A DNA stretch of 64,000 bases from Pontederia crassipes (Eukaryota > Streptophyta > Magnoliopsida > Commelinales > Pontederiaceae), in the NCBI GenBank assembly GCA_030549335.1, contig CM060191.1:57051947-57115946 (forward strand). The letters run 5' to 3'. Position 1 is the stretch's first letter. Every line of letters starts with the position of its first letter. Shown here in pieces: positions 10,553-22,363 of this stretch. Below the pieces are notes generated by a model. The model saw only the letters and a list, made by a program, of their open reading frames with translations, had not been told where the DNA came from and did no database searches. A program made the position numbers and the translations under genes.

Positions 10553-13500
10553 TCACATTGCATATATAACCTCTCCACTGCTATCCACGTCAAGATCAAG
10601 GTCGGAGTCAAGATCCTCCATGTCATCATCAAGATCAAGACTACCAGTTAAGTACTGGTTGAGGCCATGAGAACCAGCAGGAGGTATAGTTGCTTCGGCT
10701 ATGATTTGCATTATCTCATCAATACTCTGCATGGGTTGGTCAGGCTCCTCATATAGGTTACTCACAGTGCTATCATCCATTAAATCAGCAGGAAGGTTTT
10801 TCAAAAACCATTCCAGGTTGCGTATCTCAGGAATTGTTATCCTCTGCAAATTAAAGCAATAACAAATCAGAGCAGAGTACAAGATAACCTATTTAAATAC
10901 GAGCTTAGCTACTTCTTTTTAAGGAATAATGAGGACTTTCCAAGAATCACTCTCGCCCAAGAACCAGTTGACAGTAACCTTATTCAGTCCTGAGTTTCAG
11001 TAGCAAATAAATGTCAATCTTTGGAAGAGCAGATCACTCTTTCCAAGAATCACTCTCTCCCAAGAACCAGTTGTCAGTAACCTTATTCAGTCCTAAGTTT
11101 CAGTAGCAAATAAATGTCAATCTTTGGAAGAGCAGATCACTCTAATTGGTTTTGGGAGGTGCACCCTCCTCCCAGCATCATCCACTTTTGTATTTGAACA
11201 CTTACACTCATTTAGTTCATAAATAAACTCTCACCTTTTTCCACAAAAAAAAAATACTCGGAGTAAAAAACAAAAGAGCAGAAAAATGGAGCATCCACTA
11301 GGAAATTTAAATTTTAAAAATAAACTATTCTCGTATGTTTTGACCAACGATTAGTCATGCCTAAGCACAACATAAACTTTTCGGGTTTATTGAACATGGC
11401 AACTACCCAACAAATACTGTCTAAAATACTCAGCGAAGACAAAAGAAAAATACAAAGAACTTACGGTAGCAGGATTAGCAACAAATATCCTTGATATCAA
11501 GTATCTGCACTCAGGAGATATGTGAACATAGTCCGGAATTGAATATTGAACATTCAATATCCGCTGCAAGAAGGACACAATAAGCACAGAGGATGCAATT
11601 ACAAGCTAGAAGCGACCAAGTTTTAACAGTACCTGTATGGTCTTCCGGAAGTTTTTTGGATCTTCAGGATCCTCGAAAGGATATGCTCCTACTAACATCA
11701 CATACAAGGTAACTCCACAAGACCACACATCAGCGATCTGCAAAAGTTTTCAAAGAGGCATATCGAAAAGCATTTACATGCGTTCTAGACAAACATGATA
11801 TTATACACACATATATAATATATATCATATACAAATTTACAAGGCAGCACAAAACAATTGAACAAATTTGCTACTCTTGAGTGAAAGGAGACTTCCAATA
11901 TAAATGGCTTAACAATTGACCGGCAAGGACTTTCTAAGGAAATAAAATGTTGACAAAAGACATCATCACTCTTGGTCCAGGTCAGATCCCATAATTCAAA
12001 TGCAAGAACTTAGACGCATTTATGGTTTTTGAAATAAAGTAAATAGCAGTTTCTTTAAAAGGGGAAACACGACAAAATAAACCACATGTTGATGTGTCTT
12101 GAAACTCCGCCTATATTTTATAGCCGGTCCCAAGCCCGGATAAAGGAGGGTTGTGTTAGGCCCCGACAGCCAGCGTAAAACCTTATCGAATCTCATGAAC
12201 ATGGATCAACGAATCGGAATGGCGTCGTATGATCCATGTAGCCGACCCCACCTAGTGGGATAAGGCTTTGTTGTTGTTGTTGTGTCTTGAATTATGTACC
12301 TTGTACCTAAGATTGTGAAAGAAAGAAAAATGAGAAAAAGAAAAAAAATGAGAATCTGTGGCGGAAGCGGGTCGTTATATACGAAAGGGTTTTATCGCGT
12401 CTCTCTTGCTTATAGTGGATTTCTTTTGGTGGCAACCTCCTTGGCCCGTGAATGTTTTCCTCTTGTTCACTGATCAAAAGGATTTTACTACGTTAAATCT
12501 CTGTATTCATCTTTTTTTCTGATTTGTCTACTTCGTCTTTTTAATTATTCATCGATCCTCAATGTTCTATTCCCAACAAATTGATATCAGAGCCAATTTT
12601 TTCCGCAATCAATTTTTTGAAGATGATTACAACGAAGTTTGACATTGAGAAGTTCGATGGGAACACAAACTTCAATCTATGACAAGATTGGATGCTTGCC
12701 ATCTTGGTTCAAAACTGATTGAAGAAGGCTCTGCGGGTCAAAAGCCACATGCTATGGAAATGTTCAACTGGGAAGAACTTGATGAGAGAGACATGTTTGT
12801 GATCCAGTAGTGCTTGATGAACAATTGTCTTTAGAAAGTTCTCGCAGAGAAGACATCGGCAGGAGCTTTGGACAAAATTAGAAATTCTGTATTTAACGAA
12901 AACCTTAGCATGAAACAACGGCTATGTACCTTTCGTATGGCCGAAAGTATGTCGAGTAAATCACATATCATTGAGATTGTCACCCTTATCAATGATATGA
13001 AGAACATTGATGCGAAGGATGATAATGAAGATCAGACATTATTATTTCTCTATTCTCTGCCATCTTCATATAAAACTTTTAATTATGGTAGGGACAAACT
13101 TACTTTTGGAAATGTTGAAGACAAACTACTGAGCAAGAAAAAATTGAATAATGAACTGGGATCATAATCAAACCTGATCACAAGAGGCAGACATCAGGAA
13201 ATCAAAATCAAGACAGATTAAGACCCAAGTCGAAAAATAGAAATAAAGTTTGCAATTACTATAAAAAGAACGGTCATGAGAAGTCCACAATAAAATGGGA
13301 TCACAAAAAGAATGAACAAAACTCTATTCGAGAGAGCTCAATGTATGCTGCCAAATGCAGGGCTTGGCATGTCACTTAGTAAATCAATCTCCTTATCGAT
13401 CTTTGGACTTAAAAATTATTGAAGAAGTATGGTCATGTACTCCTAATTACTCACATTTAAGAGTCTTCGATTGTCAACGATGAAAAACTTGAACCTATAG

Positions 13501-14101
13501 CTAGAAAGAGTATATTTCTTTACTACAAAAATATGGTGTAAAGGATTATAGATGGTGTCCTGAAACCAAAAAATTTATCATTAGTAGAGATGTTCCTTTT
13601 GATAAATTTGTGATGCTTCATTTGAGAAAGGATTTGTTTGTTATCGATGATAAACAAAAACAAAAAAGCTTTGAAGAATGTGGAGTTAGAACCTTTGAGT
13701 TCTTTTAATGGAAAGAAAGATGTTCCAAATGTTGTTGACTATCCTGAAGTACACAAATCTCCATGGACTCAACAACAATACATATTAGCTCATGACAGAC
13801 AGAGGAGAGAAATAAAAACATCTCGATTTTGAAGAACCGGTTACTTATGCATTAAGTGTTGTTGAAGACATTAAAACAACTGATCCTTCCCCATAATCTG
13901 AAGCTATTCGAAGTTCTAATTGCAATAAGTGATTGATAGCAATGCAGGAGAAAATGGAATCTCTACAAAAGAATGACATTTGAGAGTTTGAAATAAAACC
14001 AATTAATAAAAAGATTATTGACTGCAAATGGGTGTTAAATAAGAAAGAGGGTATCAATAATAAAGACTCAAAGTATAAATCAAGATTGGTGGCAAAAAGT
14101 T

Positions 14102-14141
<40 letters not shown>

Positions 14142-17100
14142 GCAACCTCAAAGCTTTTATGTTGAAGGTAAAGAAGGCCAAGTTTGTCATCTGAAGTATG
14201 GATTAAAACAATCTCCTCATTAGTATATAAAAGGTTTGATTCGTTCATGTTGAATATTGATTTTGTCAAAAAAAAGTATGATAGTTGTGTTTACTTGAAT
14301 CAACTTCATAACGATTCATTCATCTATTTGTTACTCTATGTTGATAACATTTTTTTTTTGAAAGAAATGTTGATAACATGTTGATTGCAGTAAAAGATAT
14401 ATCTAAAATTAACATTTGAAAAATAAATTAAATTCTAAATTTGAGATGAAGAATCTTGGAGTAGCAAAGAATATTTTGAAAATGGAAAGCTTCAGAAATA
14501 GAAGCGCAGGAAGACTATTGCTCTCTCAACATAAGTATGATGAGAAAGTCATGAAACGTTTTGAAATGCAAAATGCAAAGGCAATTAGTACCCCAATGGT
14601 TGCACACTTTAGACTCTCATATTCATATTCACCACACTGATTAGGACAAAAGATATGTCAGAAGTTTCTTAACATTACGTATGCAATGGTTTACAAGCGT
14701 CCAGATATATCTCATGTTGTCACTGTTGTTAGTAGATATATGTCTAATTCAGGAAAGAAGCACTGCAAAATTGTTAAATGGATACCGAGATATTTAAGAG
14801 GTATTTTGTTGTATGCTTGAAATTTGATAGAAATTCAACTAATGTGATTGGCTATGTTAATTCAGATTTTGCAAAAAATCTTGATAGAAGGAGGTCTCTC
14901 ATTTCTTATGTCTTTACTATTGCTGATTTTGTTATGAGTTGAAAAGTTATTTTGCATGATATAATAACATTATCCACCACTGAAGCTGAATATATGACCA
15001 TCAATAAAGTTGTAAACGAAGTTATCTCATTGAGAGAATCAGTTGGAGAGCTCACTATGAAAAAAGAAGTTACCGTCAAGAGTGCAGTACATCTTATAAA
15101 AGATCAAATGCATCGTGAAAGGACAAAGGATGTGAGGTATCATTTTGTTCATGATGTTGTGGAAAAGCAAAAAACAAGATGTTCAAGTTCAAAAGATCAA
15201 CACTCATGACAATCCATATGATGACAAAGAGTTGTTCAAATTTGGCAAACATTTTGCAAAGATCAAGCTAGGCCTACATGGGCCATTCGACAAAGGAGAG
15301 CATGTCAAGTATTTAATTTGTTGAGACTTTTGTAAAATTCAAGTTAAGATGGAGATTTGTTGATGTACCTTGAAATTAATGTACCTTGAATTTTGTAAAT
15401 TTCAACTCCGCCTATATTTTATAGCCGGTCCCAAGCCCGGATAAAGGAGGAGGGTTGTGTTAGGCCCCGACAGCCAGCATAAAATCCTGTCGAATCTTAT
15501 GAACATGGATCAACGAATATACTAATAGAGCGGAATGGCGTCGTATGATCCATGTAGCCGACCCCACCTAGTGGGATAATGTTTTGTTGTTGTTGTGTAC
15601 CCAAAATTGTGAAAGAAAAATGAGAAAGAAAAAATGAGGATTTGTGATGAAAGCGGAGGGTTGAGTCGTTACATATGAGGGTTAGGATTTTATCACGATG
15701 TATTTTTTTTTCTCATAATGGATTTCTTTTGATGGCGGCCTCCTTTACCCGTGAATGTTTCCCTCTTGTTAACACCAATCAAGAGGGTTTTACTACATTA
15801 AATCTCTATATTCATCTTCTTTATGACTTGCCTACTTCATTTTCTTAGTTATTCTCGATGTTGTATTCCTAACACCATACATAGGCAAAAACATGAAATT
15901 TCTCTAAAAATGCAAATACATTCTGGTATATACTATGGCAAAGGAAATCACTGAATTTTATATCATGCTTGATTCCTGTTAAACTTAAATTTTCTTTAAA
16001 ATTCAGATTATCCCCACTTATCACTCTAAACTATCCAAAGTTTCACTTTAACCACCATCAACTTTTATATTAACTTTTCTAAAATTTATCAATTAAGCTC
16101 TTTACTCTTTATTATCATCTGAAAAGGAAGTCATCTGAAGTACATTTAAAATCCTTCTTAATTATCATGCAAGAAATTCCATGAAAGTATGTTAGTGCAT
16201 TTGTACCCTTATGACAAAGTATAAGGATCTACACAAATTAGCGTCTTTTGCACTACCAAATTTGAGCCTGATCAATGGAGATAATACATATAGTCATGGA
16301 TAACTAAAATGATAAAGATCTAGGATATAGCTAACTTTACCTTTCCATCATATTCTTTTTTTAGCAACACTTCGGGAGCAATATATGCAGGTGTCCCCAC
16401 AGTTGACTTTGGTTGTGAATGTAGAACTGATGACTGAAAAGTGAAGTTCAAGATTGTGAGTTATTAGAAATATGGAATGGAAAAAGTATACTGGAAAACA
16501 CGATTTGCTAATATGAAGTCTTTAGCTGAAGGCAATGATGTGAAAACACGAACCACAAATGTGAACCAAACTTTAAAGCAAAGAATTTAGCTTACCTTCT
16601 CAAAAAAAAAAAGGTTTAAAACTGTATGAGCAGAACTACCTATAACCCCTTTATGGTCAGTAGTATGCCTGTAGTTTTACCTTGGAATAACCAAAATCAC
16701 ATATCTTGAGTCGAGGAGCATTACTTCCATGTAATAAGGTATTTTCCAGCTTCAAATCCCGGTGGCATACTTGCTTGACAATGACAAACCCCAGAAGGAG
16801 AGTTTAATAATATAGAACAAGAAAAACAATGCAACACAGAAAGAAAGATAACCAACAAATACCATTGAATGGCAGTAGCTAACTCCTGATATTAGTTGCT
16901 GGAAGAAGAACCTGGCCTGAAGAAGCAATGTATGTCAACATATTAAGAAAGAAGCAGATAGAAAAGAAAAGGAGAAGCAGCTAGATGAGAACCTCATCCT
17001 CACTGAAGCGGCCAGCATTGCAGATGCGCTCAAATAACTCACCACCAGAGGCATACTCCATTACAATGGCAAGATGTGTAGGAGTAAGAATAACCTGAAA

Positions 17101-17802
17101 AAGTATTTTTCTGATGAGTTATTCAACAGTTATTGCTCCTTCTAACAACTTGATATAACATGGAAGTAAAGTTTACCTCTTTGAACCTGATGATATTAGG
17201 ATGTCTCAATGATCTGTGGTTAATTATCTCTCTTTGAACATTTTCATCAATCTGCTTAAGAAAAACAGGCTGGCAACTAGAAACATGCAAACACTTAAAT
17301 GCTTAAAAAGGTAAGGATGTCTAAAGTAATCTTTACAACAAAAGGTTGGTCCATACCCAAATCATCTCCAAACTTCTTTTGCTTTCACATATAAGTTGAT
17401 CAATTACAAGAGAAAAATAAGGAAAGCATTACATCCCTATTTGCGTTGCCAAACTTCTAGAAAAGTAGATTTTTCCACTTGGTATGTAGGTCTCTGTGTA
17501 TGGATATATATTGAGGGTGAAGAATCTAAAGATGACAACTCAACACAGCTCTCGATGCAACTTGAAAAACGTTGCAGTCGGAGGTCTGTGCCAGTCAAAA
17601 AATAGTAAAGGAGCTCTTTTATGGCTTTAAACCACTCATAATAACCAAAAATAAAGTTCTGTATATTCCTTCACCACTAGCAGAACCTACTGCAGTTCTT
17701 TTTGCATTTTTTGCCAGTTGCCAACCTTGACAGTGAGTTTATGGTCACGCTTATCATTAAAGGGCAAATGAGCTGGAAAAGCAACAGAAATGAGATCTTT
17801 AC

Positions 17803-17841
<39 letters not shown>

Positions 17842-18319
17842 TACATCCTTGAAAAAATGAGAGCTTTCTTTTCAGGGAAAAAAGAAGAATTGAGAACTTT
17901 ACAACTACCTAAAAGGGATGTGATTGAATCCTGCAAGCAAGGGTAAACAGAATTCTACCAGTGTTGATGAGCAAGAAAACACCAGACAAACCCGAGACGC
18001 GTCAAACACATTGCAGAACAAAAAAAAAACTAACAAATTTGCAAAAGTTCATGTTAAAGCAGTAATAAGATCGAGAATTTTATAGCCGGATTCGAGAAAA
18101 AGAATCTTCGAATAAATCAATTGCAGGCAAGCCATTGCTGACCTTCTCGCCGCGCTCGATGTACTTGACGGCTACGAGATCCTTGGTTTGCTTGTCCCTC
18201 ATCAGCCGCGCGATTCCGAAGTTACCGGAGCCGATGTCCCTGACGAGCTCGTACCGGTCGCTGTCGTGCATTATGGGCAGATCCATCGCCGGCCCGACAG
18301 TCAGCGCCGCCCGATCCAT
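10553..18319 (-). CDS. SnRK2.6: SnRK2 protein kinase, OST1/SnRK2.6 group (ABA signalling)
   Basis: Nine exons: 18319-18143, 17251-17177, 17094-16993, 16916-16863, 16773-16681, 16433-16341, 11737-11633, 11563-11465, 10843-10553. All junctions fit GT-AG and the frame is open: 362 residues, the length of Arabidopsis OST1. Visible features are the G-loop ([12 protein letters not shown]), VAVKYIE lysine, [11 protein letters not shown], and an activation loop with Ser177/Thr178 in [13 protein letters not shown] (OST1 Ser175/Thr176). The tail is acidic ([16 protein letters not shown]) and ends SSGEVIYAM. Group III SnRK2s are held off by PP2Cs and, when ABA removes these, phosphorylate ABF factors and SLAC1. 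The acidic tail is the PP2C-binding box. Oddities are Asp to His after NTLL, N for D in VANPAT, and a 4.6 kb intron 6 holding a Copia element. It could equally be a SnRK2.2/2.3 co-orthologue. Confidence 0.93.
10936..11141. repeat. 103 bp tandem duplication in SnRK2 intron 8
   Basis: Two near-identical copies start at 10936 and 11039 (CTTTCCAAGAATCACTCTC...). They differ at only a few bases, so the duplication is fairly recent. It is non-coding. Confidence 0.85.
12087..12578 (+). repeat. 5' LTR of the Copia element
   Basis: This pairs with 15358-15874. Shared blocks include AAGATTGTGAAAGAAAG-like, GTGGATTTCTTTTG, CCCGTGAATGTTT and GGATTTTACTAC sequences. It includes a SINE-like insert at 12104-12281. 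Confidence 0.85.
12104..12281 (+). mobile_element. SINE-like insert with (TTG)n tail in the 5' LTR
   Basis: The insert runs CTCCGCCTATATTTTATAGC to a TTGTTGTTGTTG tail and is flanked by GTGTCTTGAA direct repeats (12094-12103 and 12282-12291). The GACCCCACCTAGTGGGATAA segment plus TTG tail is a common plant SINE-type ending. I cannot place clear A and B boxes, so the class is inferred from the tail and the target duplication. Confidence 0.65.
12581..12594 (+). other. Primer-binding site of the Copia element
   Basis: TTGATATCAGAGCC starts two bases after the 5' LTR. It is a slightly mutated form of TGGTATCAGAGC, the complement of initiator tRNA-Met used by many plant LTR elements. Confidence 0.75.
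12622..13300 (+). pseudogene. Copia gag remnant
   Basis: Starts at ATG (12622) with [14 protein letters not shown], the typical opening of plant Copia Gag, then stops. 12868-13167 encodes the Gag helical core ([24 protein letters not shown]-like, [14 protein letters not shown]). A decayed zinc knuckle ([12 protein letters not shown], second cysteine lost) follows at about 13244. Confidence 0.75.
13380..15209 (+). pseudogene. Copia pol remnant (integrase tail, RT, RNase H)
   Basis: Frames broken throughout. About 13430-13640 keeps the integrase C-terminal pattern ([13 protein letters not shown], [12 protein letters not shown]). About 13940-14090 gives the RT start (ALQKND.W-like, [19 protein letters not shown]). 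It is then cut by an (AT)n tract and resumes with [13 protein letters not shown] and [13 protein letters not shown]. In that last motif the catalytic YVDD is YVDN. 14952-15209 is RNase H-like (LSTTEAEYM, then a decayed tail). The protease and integrase core are missing. Confidence 0.8.
14105..14138. repeat. (AT)n microsatellite inside the RT remnant
   Basis: About 16 AT units replace coding sequence between the fingers and palm parts of the RT remnant. Confidence 0.9.
15358..15874 (+). repeat. 3' LTR of the Copia element
   Basis: Partner of 12087-12578. It is longer because of a duplicated GTACCTTGAA near its start and a longer SINE-like insert. Confidence 0.85.
15406..15595 (+). mobile_element. 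SINE-like insert with (TTG)n tail in the 3' LTR
   Basis: Same family as 12104-12281, but with an extra ATACTAATAGAG-type segment and GGAGGAGGG in place of GGAGGG. It sits about 30 bp further into the LTR than the copy in the 5' LTR. No clean target duplication is visible. Confidence 0.6.
17808..17838. repeat. (GA)n microsatellite in SnRK2 intron 1
   Basis: About 15 GA units in the 891 bp first intron (17252-18142) of the kinase gene. GA tracts near plant 5' ends can bind BPC factors, which is only a possibility here. Confidence 0.85.
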
Positions 18320-18739
18320 TAATCTCGCCCTCCGCCGCTCCGCCCCCCTATTCTCTCAAATCATCACCGAAGCGGTCACACCACTGATGGCGCGCAAGCA
18401 AAAACGGAAGGAACGAGCAACAACCTGTTCCCCCCGCTCCTCCACCGATCGTGTCGACACGAGGGCCAGTAGAATCCGATCGGCGCCGGTGGAAGAAAGA
18501 GACGGCAAAAAGGAGGGCCCCCCGGGAGCCCGTGAAGACTCTGGAAGCTGGCTCTTCTGCTGCCGCTATGGGTCGATTTCGGCCTCAGATCGCTCCGTTT
18601 CTTGCTTTTTTTTTTTCTACTGTTAGGGTTTTGATAGGGGATTGGGCGATCTTTCTCTCCTCTTTGCTCGTGACTGTCTTAAAGCTTGCTCCTTTCTTTT
18701 CTTCCTTGCTGCCTCTCTCTTCTCCTGCTGAGGTGTGTA
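18320..18739 (-). promoter_or_regulatory. SnRK2 5' leader and proximal promoter
   Basis: The 420 bp between the kinase ATG and the neighbouring LTR. It is CT/GA-rich, and on the minus strand it contains runs such as GAGAGAAGAGG that are typical of plant leaders. No convincing TATA box is seen. Plus-strand open frames at 18135-18864 run antisense to exon 1 and are not supported as genes. Confidence 0.5.
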
Positions 18740-19406
18740 TGTCACGGGGCGTTTCCCGTGACACGAAGCGTGAAGCCTCGCGGCACCAGTGCCGTTCAAC
18801 TTATAGCCCTCGACCGTTCAGCGCCGAAAACATAAAACACATGCAGCCGTCCCGCACTGCGTAATATTGCGGAGTACCAAATTATCCGCTCTTAGGGCAT
18901 TTATCTTGTAAGGTCGTCTTCATGAATGACCAAGTAGGTGACGTTCTCGTAGGGTACGTCTTTTGCATCTTCAATATGTAACAAGACTCATATACCTACG
19001 GTACACTGGGAGGAGTTCACTAGTGCCTTCCGAGGCCCAATTGTATGTTATGTTTCATCATATTTAATACAAGTAAGCTTTCCTTTAATTCTAGTGTCAT
19101 GGCCTTGAGCGTGGGGTGGCAACTCACATCGGTGTCCCTTCGTGGCGTCCCGTGGTCCCTTCGTCGTCCCTTCGGACTTTAAGCGCCCAAGCGCCAACAT
19201 TAGTGCCGCAACGCGCTAATGCCACGGTCTCGTGACGAGTAGTTCAACACTCTAGTCATGTCCGTGATTGAACGCCCATAAGAGCGACTCTCGGCAAAGT
19301 CGTCTCGACCATAAAACTTCCGCTGCAAACTCAAAACAGGCTTGGCTAGGTGCCTATCCGCTTAGTCGCCGCACGTGGTCTAGTGTCCGAGAACGACCCC
19401 GTGACA
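18740..19406 (+). repeat. 5' LTR, 667 bp
   Basis: Begins with a hairpin (TGTCACGGG, 6 bp, CCCGTGACA at 18740-18763). It ends with the same CCCGTGACA. Transcription from this LTR would run away from the kinase gene. Confidence 0.93.
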
Positions 19407-19408
19407 AG

Positions 19409-19420
19409 TGGTATCAGAGC
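19409..19420 (+). other. Primer-binding site (tRNA-Met type)
   Basis: TGGTATCAGAGC lies two bases after the 5' LTR and is a perfect plant initiator tRNA-Met match. Confidence 0.92.
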
Positions 19421-20099
19421 AGTTCTTCCTGCTCGGATTACCCAGCGATGATGACTCGCTTGTGTCGTCGCAACGTGCCCTGGCATAGGAAATGTGCTTC
19501 CGCTCAAATACTCCATCACGCCCAGGCGCACTGGTCCCATGATCTTTGATCATGGACGCCAACGAGGAAGGCATGGCAAGCCTCCTCGCCGCACGCCCAG
19601 TCGTGCCCCGCAGCATGTTCCTCATACACCCGTGTCGTGTCAAGGAACGTCCGTCATGCATCATGATGGCGGATTGATCGCCCCGCCTAACCGGGACGGT
19701 CATGCGTCGCTCACTCGAGCAGATAAACCACCCCAGGTATACAGTCGGGAATCCTGAGGTGTCGCGCTGCGTCAAAGAGTGGCCATATGCTCCGCATGAT
19801 GGTCTTGCGCTGCTCATATCATGAAATCGCTTACACGAGCGTCGTGTAACTCGGAGGACCCGTGTCACATTCAGGGACTGTCAGTCATGGACTATCATGA
19901 CGACCTGGCGCTGCTCGATATTTCGTGACGTCGCATCGCATGCCCAGTCATGCAACGTGAAGTGCACAACCGCTTCACGGGAGAAGTTTGCTTAAAGACA
20001 AATATCAAGGTTCACGGTCCCTTTTCGGCCAAAGAATATCATCCCTTCGGTCAAGGAGCATCAATCACAAGCATCTTGTCGTGCCGCAGCATCGCCTGC

Positions 20100-20830
20100 C
20101 ATGCCACGATGACTTTCAGGAATGGAGCAAAGCGTTAATTACTTGCAAACACTCGCGGACGAGCTGTCAACCTTGCCTGCCTCGTCAAGTGTCGCCCCGC
20201 AAGCGGCGCGATGTCATCCATCGAGGAGTGGGACGAACCTGATACATGCCAACGCAAATCGACGCCTCAACTCAGCGACCAATTTGGCAAATGGTCTGAG
20301 CGTCGAGCATCGGCGAACCTTGGCATGCTGCTGTCAAGCGTTCTGCCGCCAACCGAAGGAAGGAGTGCCCTTTCCTCTCGGACATCGCCTCGAGTAATCG
20401 AAGCGGCCTCCAAAGATCGCAATGCGAAGTTTTTGAAGGACACATTGGCGATGTCGTCCCTTCGAATGGAGATGGAGGTAATGTTGGGAGCTCCATGAGT
20501 TCACCAACCGCAGTCCGCTTATCTAAGCGGAGCGTCTTCACAAGCATCCGTCCGGATCAGGAAGGCCCGGAACGGCTACTCTTTCGCAAGGGTCAAGCCG
20601 CCCGGTGGACGAGTATGTCAAAGGTGTATGATATAGGATGACAAGCACAGTGTCATTACTTTGTCCAAGACGCGGACGGATGAGCATCTAAGGTGCATCC
20701 TCTTCGTGAACGAGCACAACGATCTCGCCCCGTCCATACCCAAAGGGATTGTCAAAGCTTCAAAGGAGGTCCCAGGATCGGAAGAAGGCATATCCCAAGA
20801 ATCCTGCAAGATGTGGTAAACTCAGGATGG
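20100..20830 (+). pseudogene. Gag-like remnant of the non-autonomous element
   Basis: Several overlapping short frames. The clearest cue is GSSRPVDEYVK at about 20590-20625, which is the common retrotransposon Gag phrase (Q.GS.SV.EY...F). It is followed by remnants of the acidic helix region and NEHNDLAPSIPKGIVKASK. No single frame is open beyond about 100 codons, so no product is expected. Confidence 0.5.
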
Positions 20831-21249
20831 CGTTGCCATCGCGACAATGTAGAATATGGCAAACATGCATCCCGGACATGGGACGAAAGAATTGACAGTT
20901 CATCAATTATGCAGGCCCTGACAAGTTGGGACTGGAGGTCAAGATCGCATTGTTCAACATCAGCCAGATGGGCATGTTGAAGGAGGAAGTGAAAGGAATC
21001 ACCGAGCTCCGCCTACAGTGTTCCCAGGAGGATGAAGACCCAATGTTGGTGCTCTTCAAGCAGAGGGGTTAGAAGCTTTGGACTAGGAAGGAGTTGGAAC
21101 GACCGGATCGTCCAACCTCCGCTCACTAGTCGACGCTGCCAAGTCAATCAGGACAAGTGCCATACCACCAAAGCCCTTGGGCAAGGGCAATGGTGGGGGA
21201 GAGAAGCTCAAGTCGCAAGGAGGAAGCTACTTATGCCAAAATAAAGATT

Positions 21250-21800
21250 GTCCATCGAAGCAGGAGAAGCGAGTCGAACCACAGGCACATGTGGGAAAAC
21301 TCTCATCGTCGCTCACTATAGCGACTGGGAGTGGACAAGGTGCAAAATGTTATACCAAAGAACCTTGCTCCACCTCAAACCGTCGAGATATCTATTGTCC
21401 ACCAAGGGGAAGGTGGAGATGTTCTCAAGGCTCGGCGGACGAAGGACTCAACGTTGCAGCCATCTGCAACTTGGGGACAGCGAGTTGAACCACAAGAAAA
21501 CGTGGGGAGACTCTCGTCGCCCACTATGGCGACTTGGATGGACAAGGCATGGATTGTCAGATCAAAGAACCTTGTCCCGCCTCAAGACTGCCGAAACATC
21601 ATGTGGTCACCAAGGAGGAGGTGGTCCTGCGCTTTTAGTTCGGCAGAGATATGGAAGACTCTACGTTGCAATCATTTGCAACATATAGACATTGAGCCAA
21701 GCCCACAAAGAGACCTGAAGCGTCCCAGAGTATCCGTGGGAAGACTCTCGTCGCTCTTCACAGCGACCCCAGGCACTCGAAGCAGACAAGCTACAAGCAT
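21250..21800. repeat. Degenerate tandem repeat, unit about 210-240 bp
   Basis: The phrase GTGGG(A/G)A(A/G)ACTCTC(A/G)TCG followed by GCGAC recurs at about 21290, 21508 and 21738. Neighbouring text (GCGAGT(C/T)GAACCACA, CAAAGAACCTTG, CACCAAGG) recurs at matching offsets. Overlapping plus-strand open frames arise from this repeat. Confidence 0.7.
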
Positions 21801-22363
21801 CGACATCGGAGAGCTTGTGCTGTTTCAAACCGTCGAAATTCAAGAATGATGGTCCCGCACTTCGCATTCGACGGAAGGAAGACCTTATGCTGCGGCCATC
21901 CGCAACATGAAGGCATCGAGTCAAGTCATGTAGGTCGAATGACATCGAGTCAACTCTTCTCCGCGCTATTCCTGAAGGCATACAAGAGTTGTTTCACCCC
22001 CAAAGAAGCCAAACCACACAAGTTGACGCTGCGCAAGTCGAAGAGAAGTGAAGCCAACAGAGACTTGATGGACGGATAGTTGCTTGATGAAGTCAGACCG
22101 CACCTGGCGGACTCCACTGGCGCTGCACAAGTGATGACCCCGGATTGGACGAAGGATCAGCGAGCGAAGCAGGCCTAAGGGAGGAGTCCTCAGCGAGACC
22201 CCAAGGAGCGGGCATTCCTGGCGTTGCGTGATGCTAGTGAAGTTGAAGTCAAGGCAAAGAAGGCAGAATTGAACGAGACAAGCGAAGTCAAGACTCAAGA
22301 CGAAGGTCCCGAGGAAGCCCGGACAACGGCGTCGGGGGTGTCGCCGACTTTGGTGGGGGAGAA

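Larger units (their letters stand above)
12087..15874 (+). mobile_element. Decayed Copia LTR retrotransposon in SnRK2 intron 6
   Basis: Two LTRs (12087-12578 and 15358-15874) begin TGTTGATGT and end CAACA/TAACA. A degenerate primer site (TTGATATCAGAGCC) follows the first. A purine tract (GATGGAGATTT) precedes the second. Flanks CCACA and CCATA look like a mutated 5 bp target duplication. The 2.8 kb interior holds gag, integrase-tail, RT and RNase H remnants in Copia order. It is shorter than usual and full of stops. It lies antisense to the host gene. Confidence 0.88.

Noticed and set aside
18135..18864. Long plus-strand open frames (163 and 137 codons)
   Set aside because: They run antisense to SnRK2 exon 1 and its leader. 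Composition follows the G+C-rich exon and no family is recognised.
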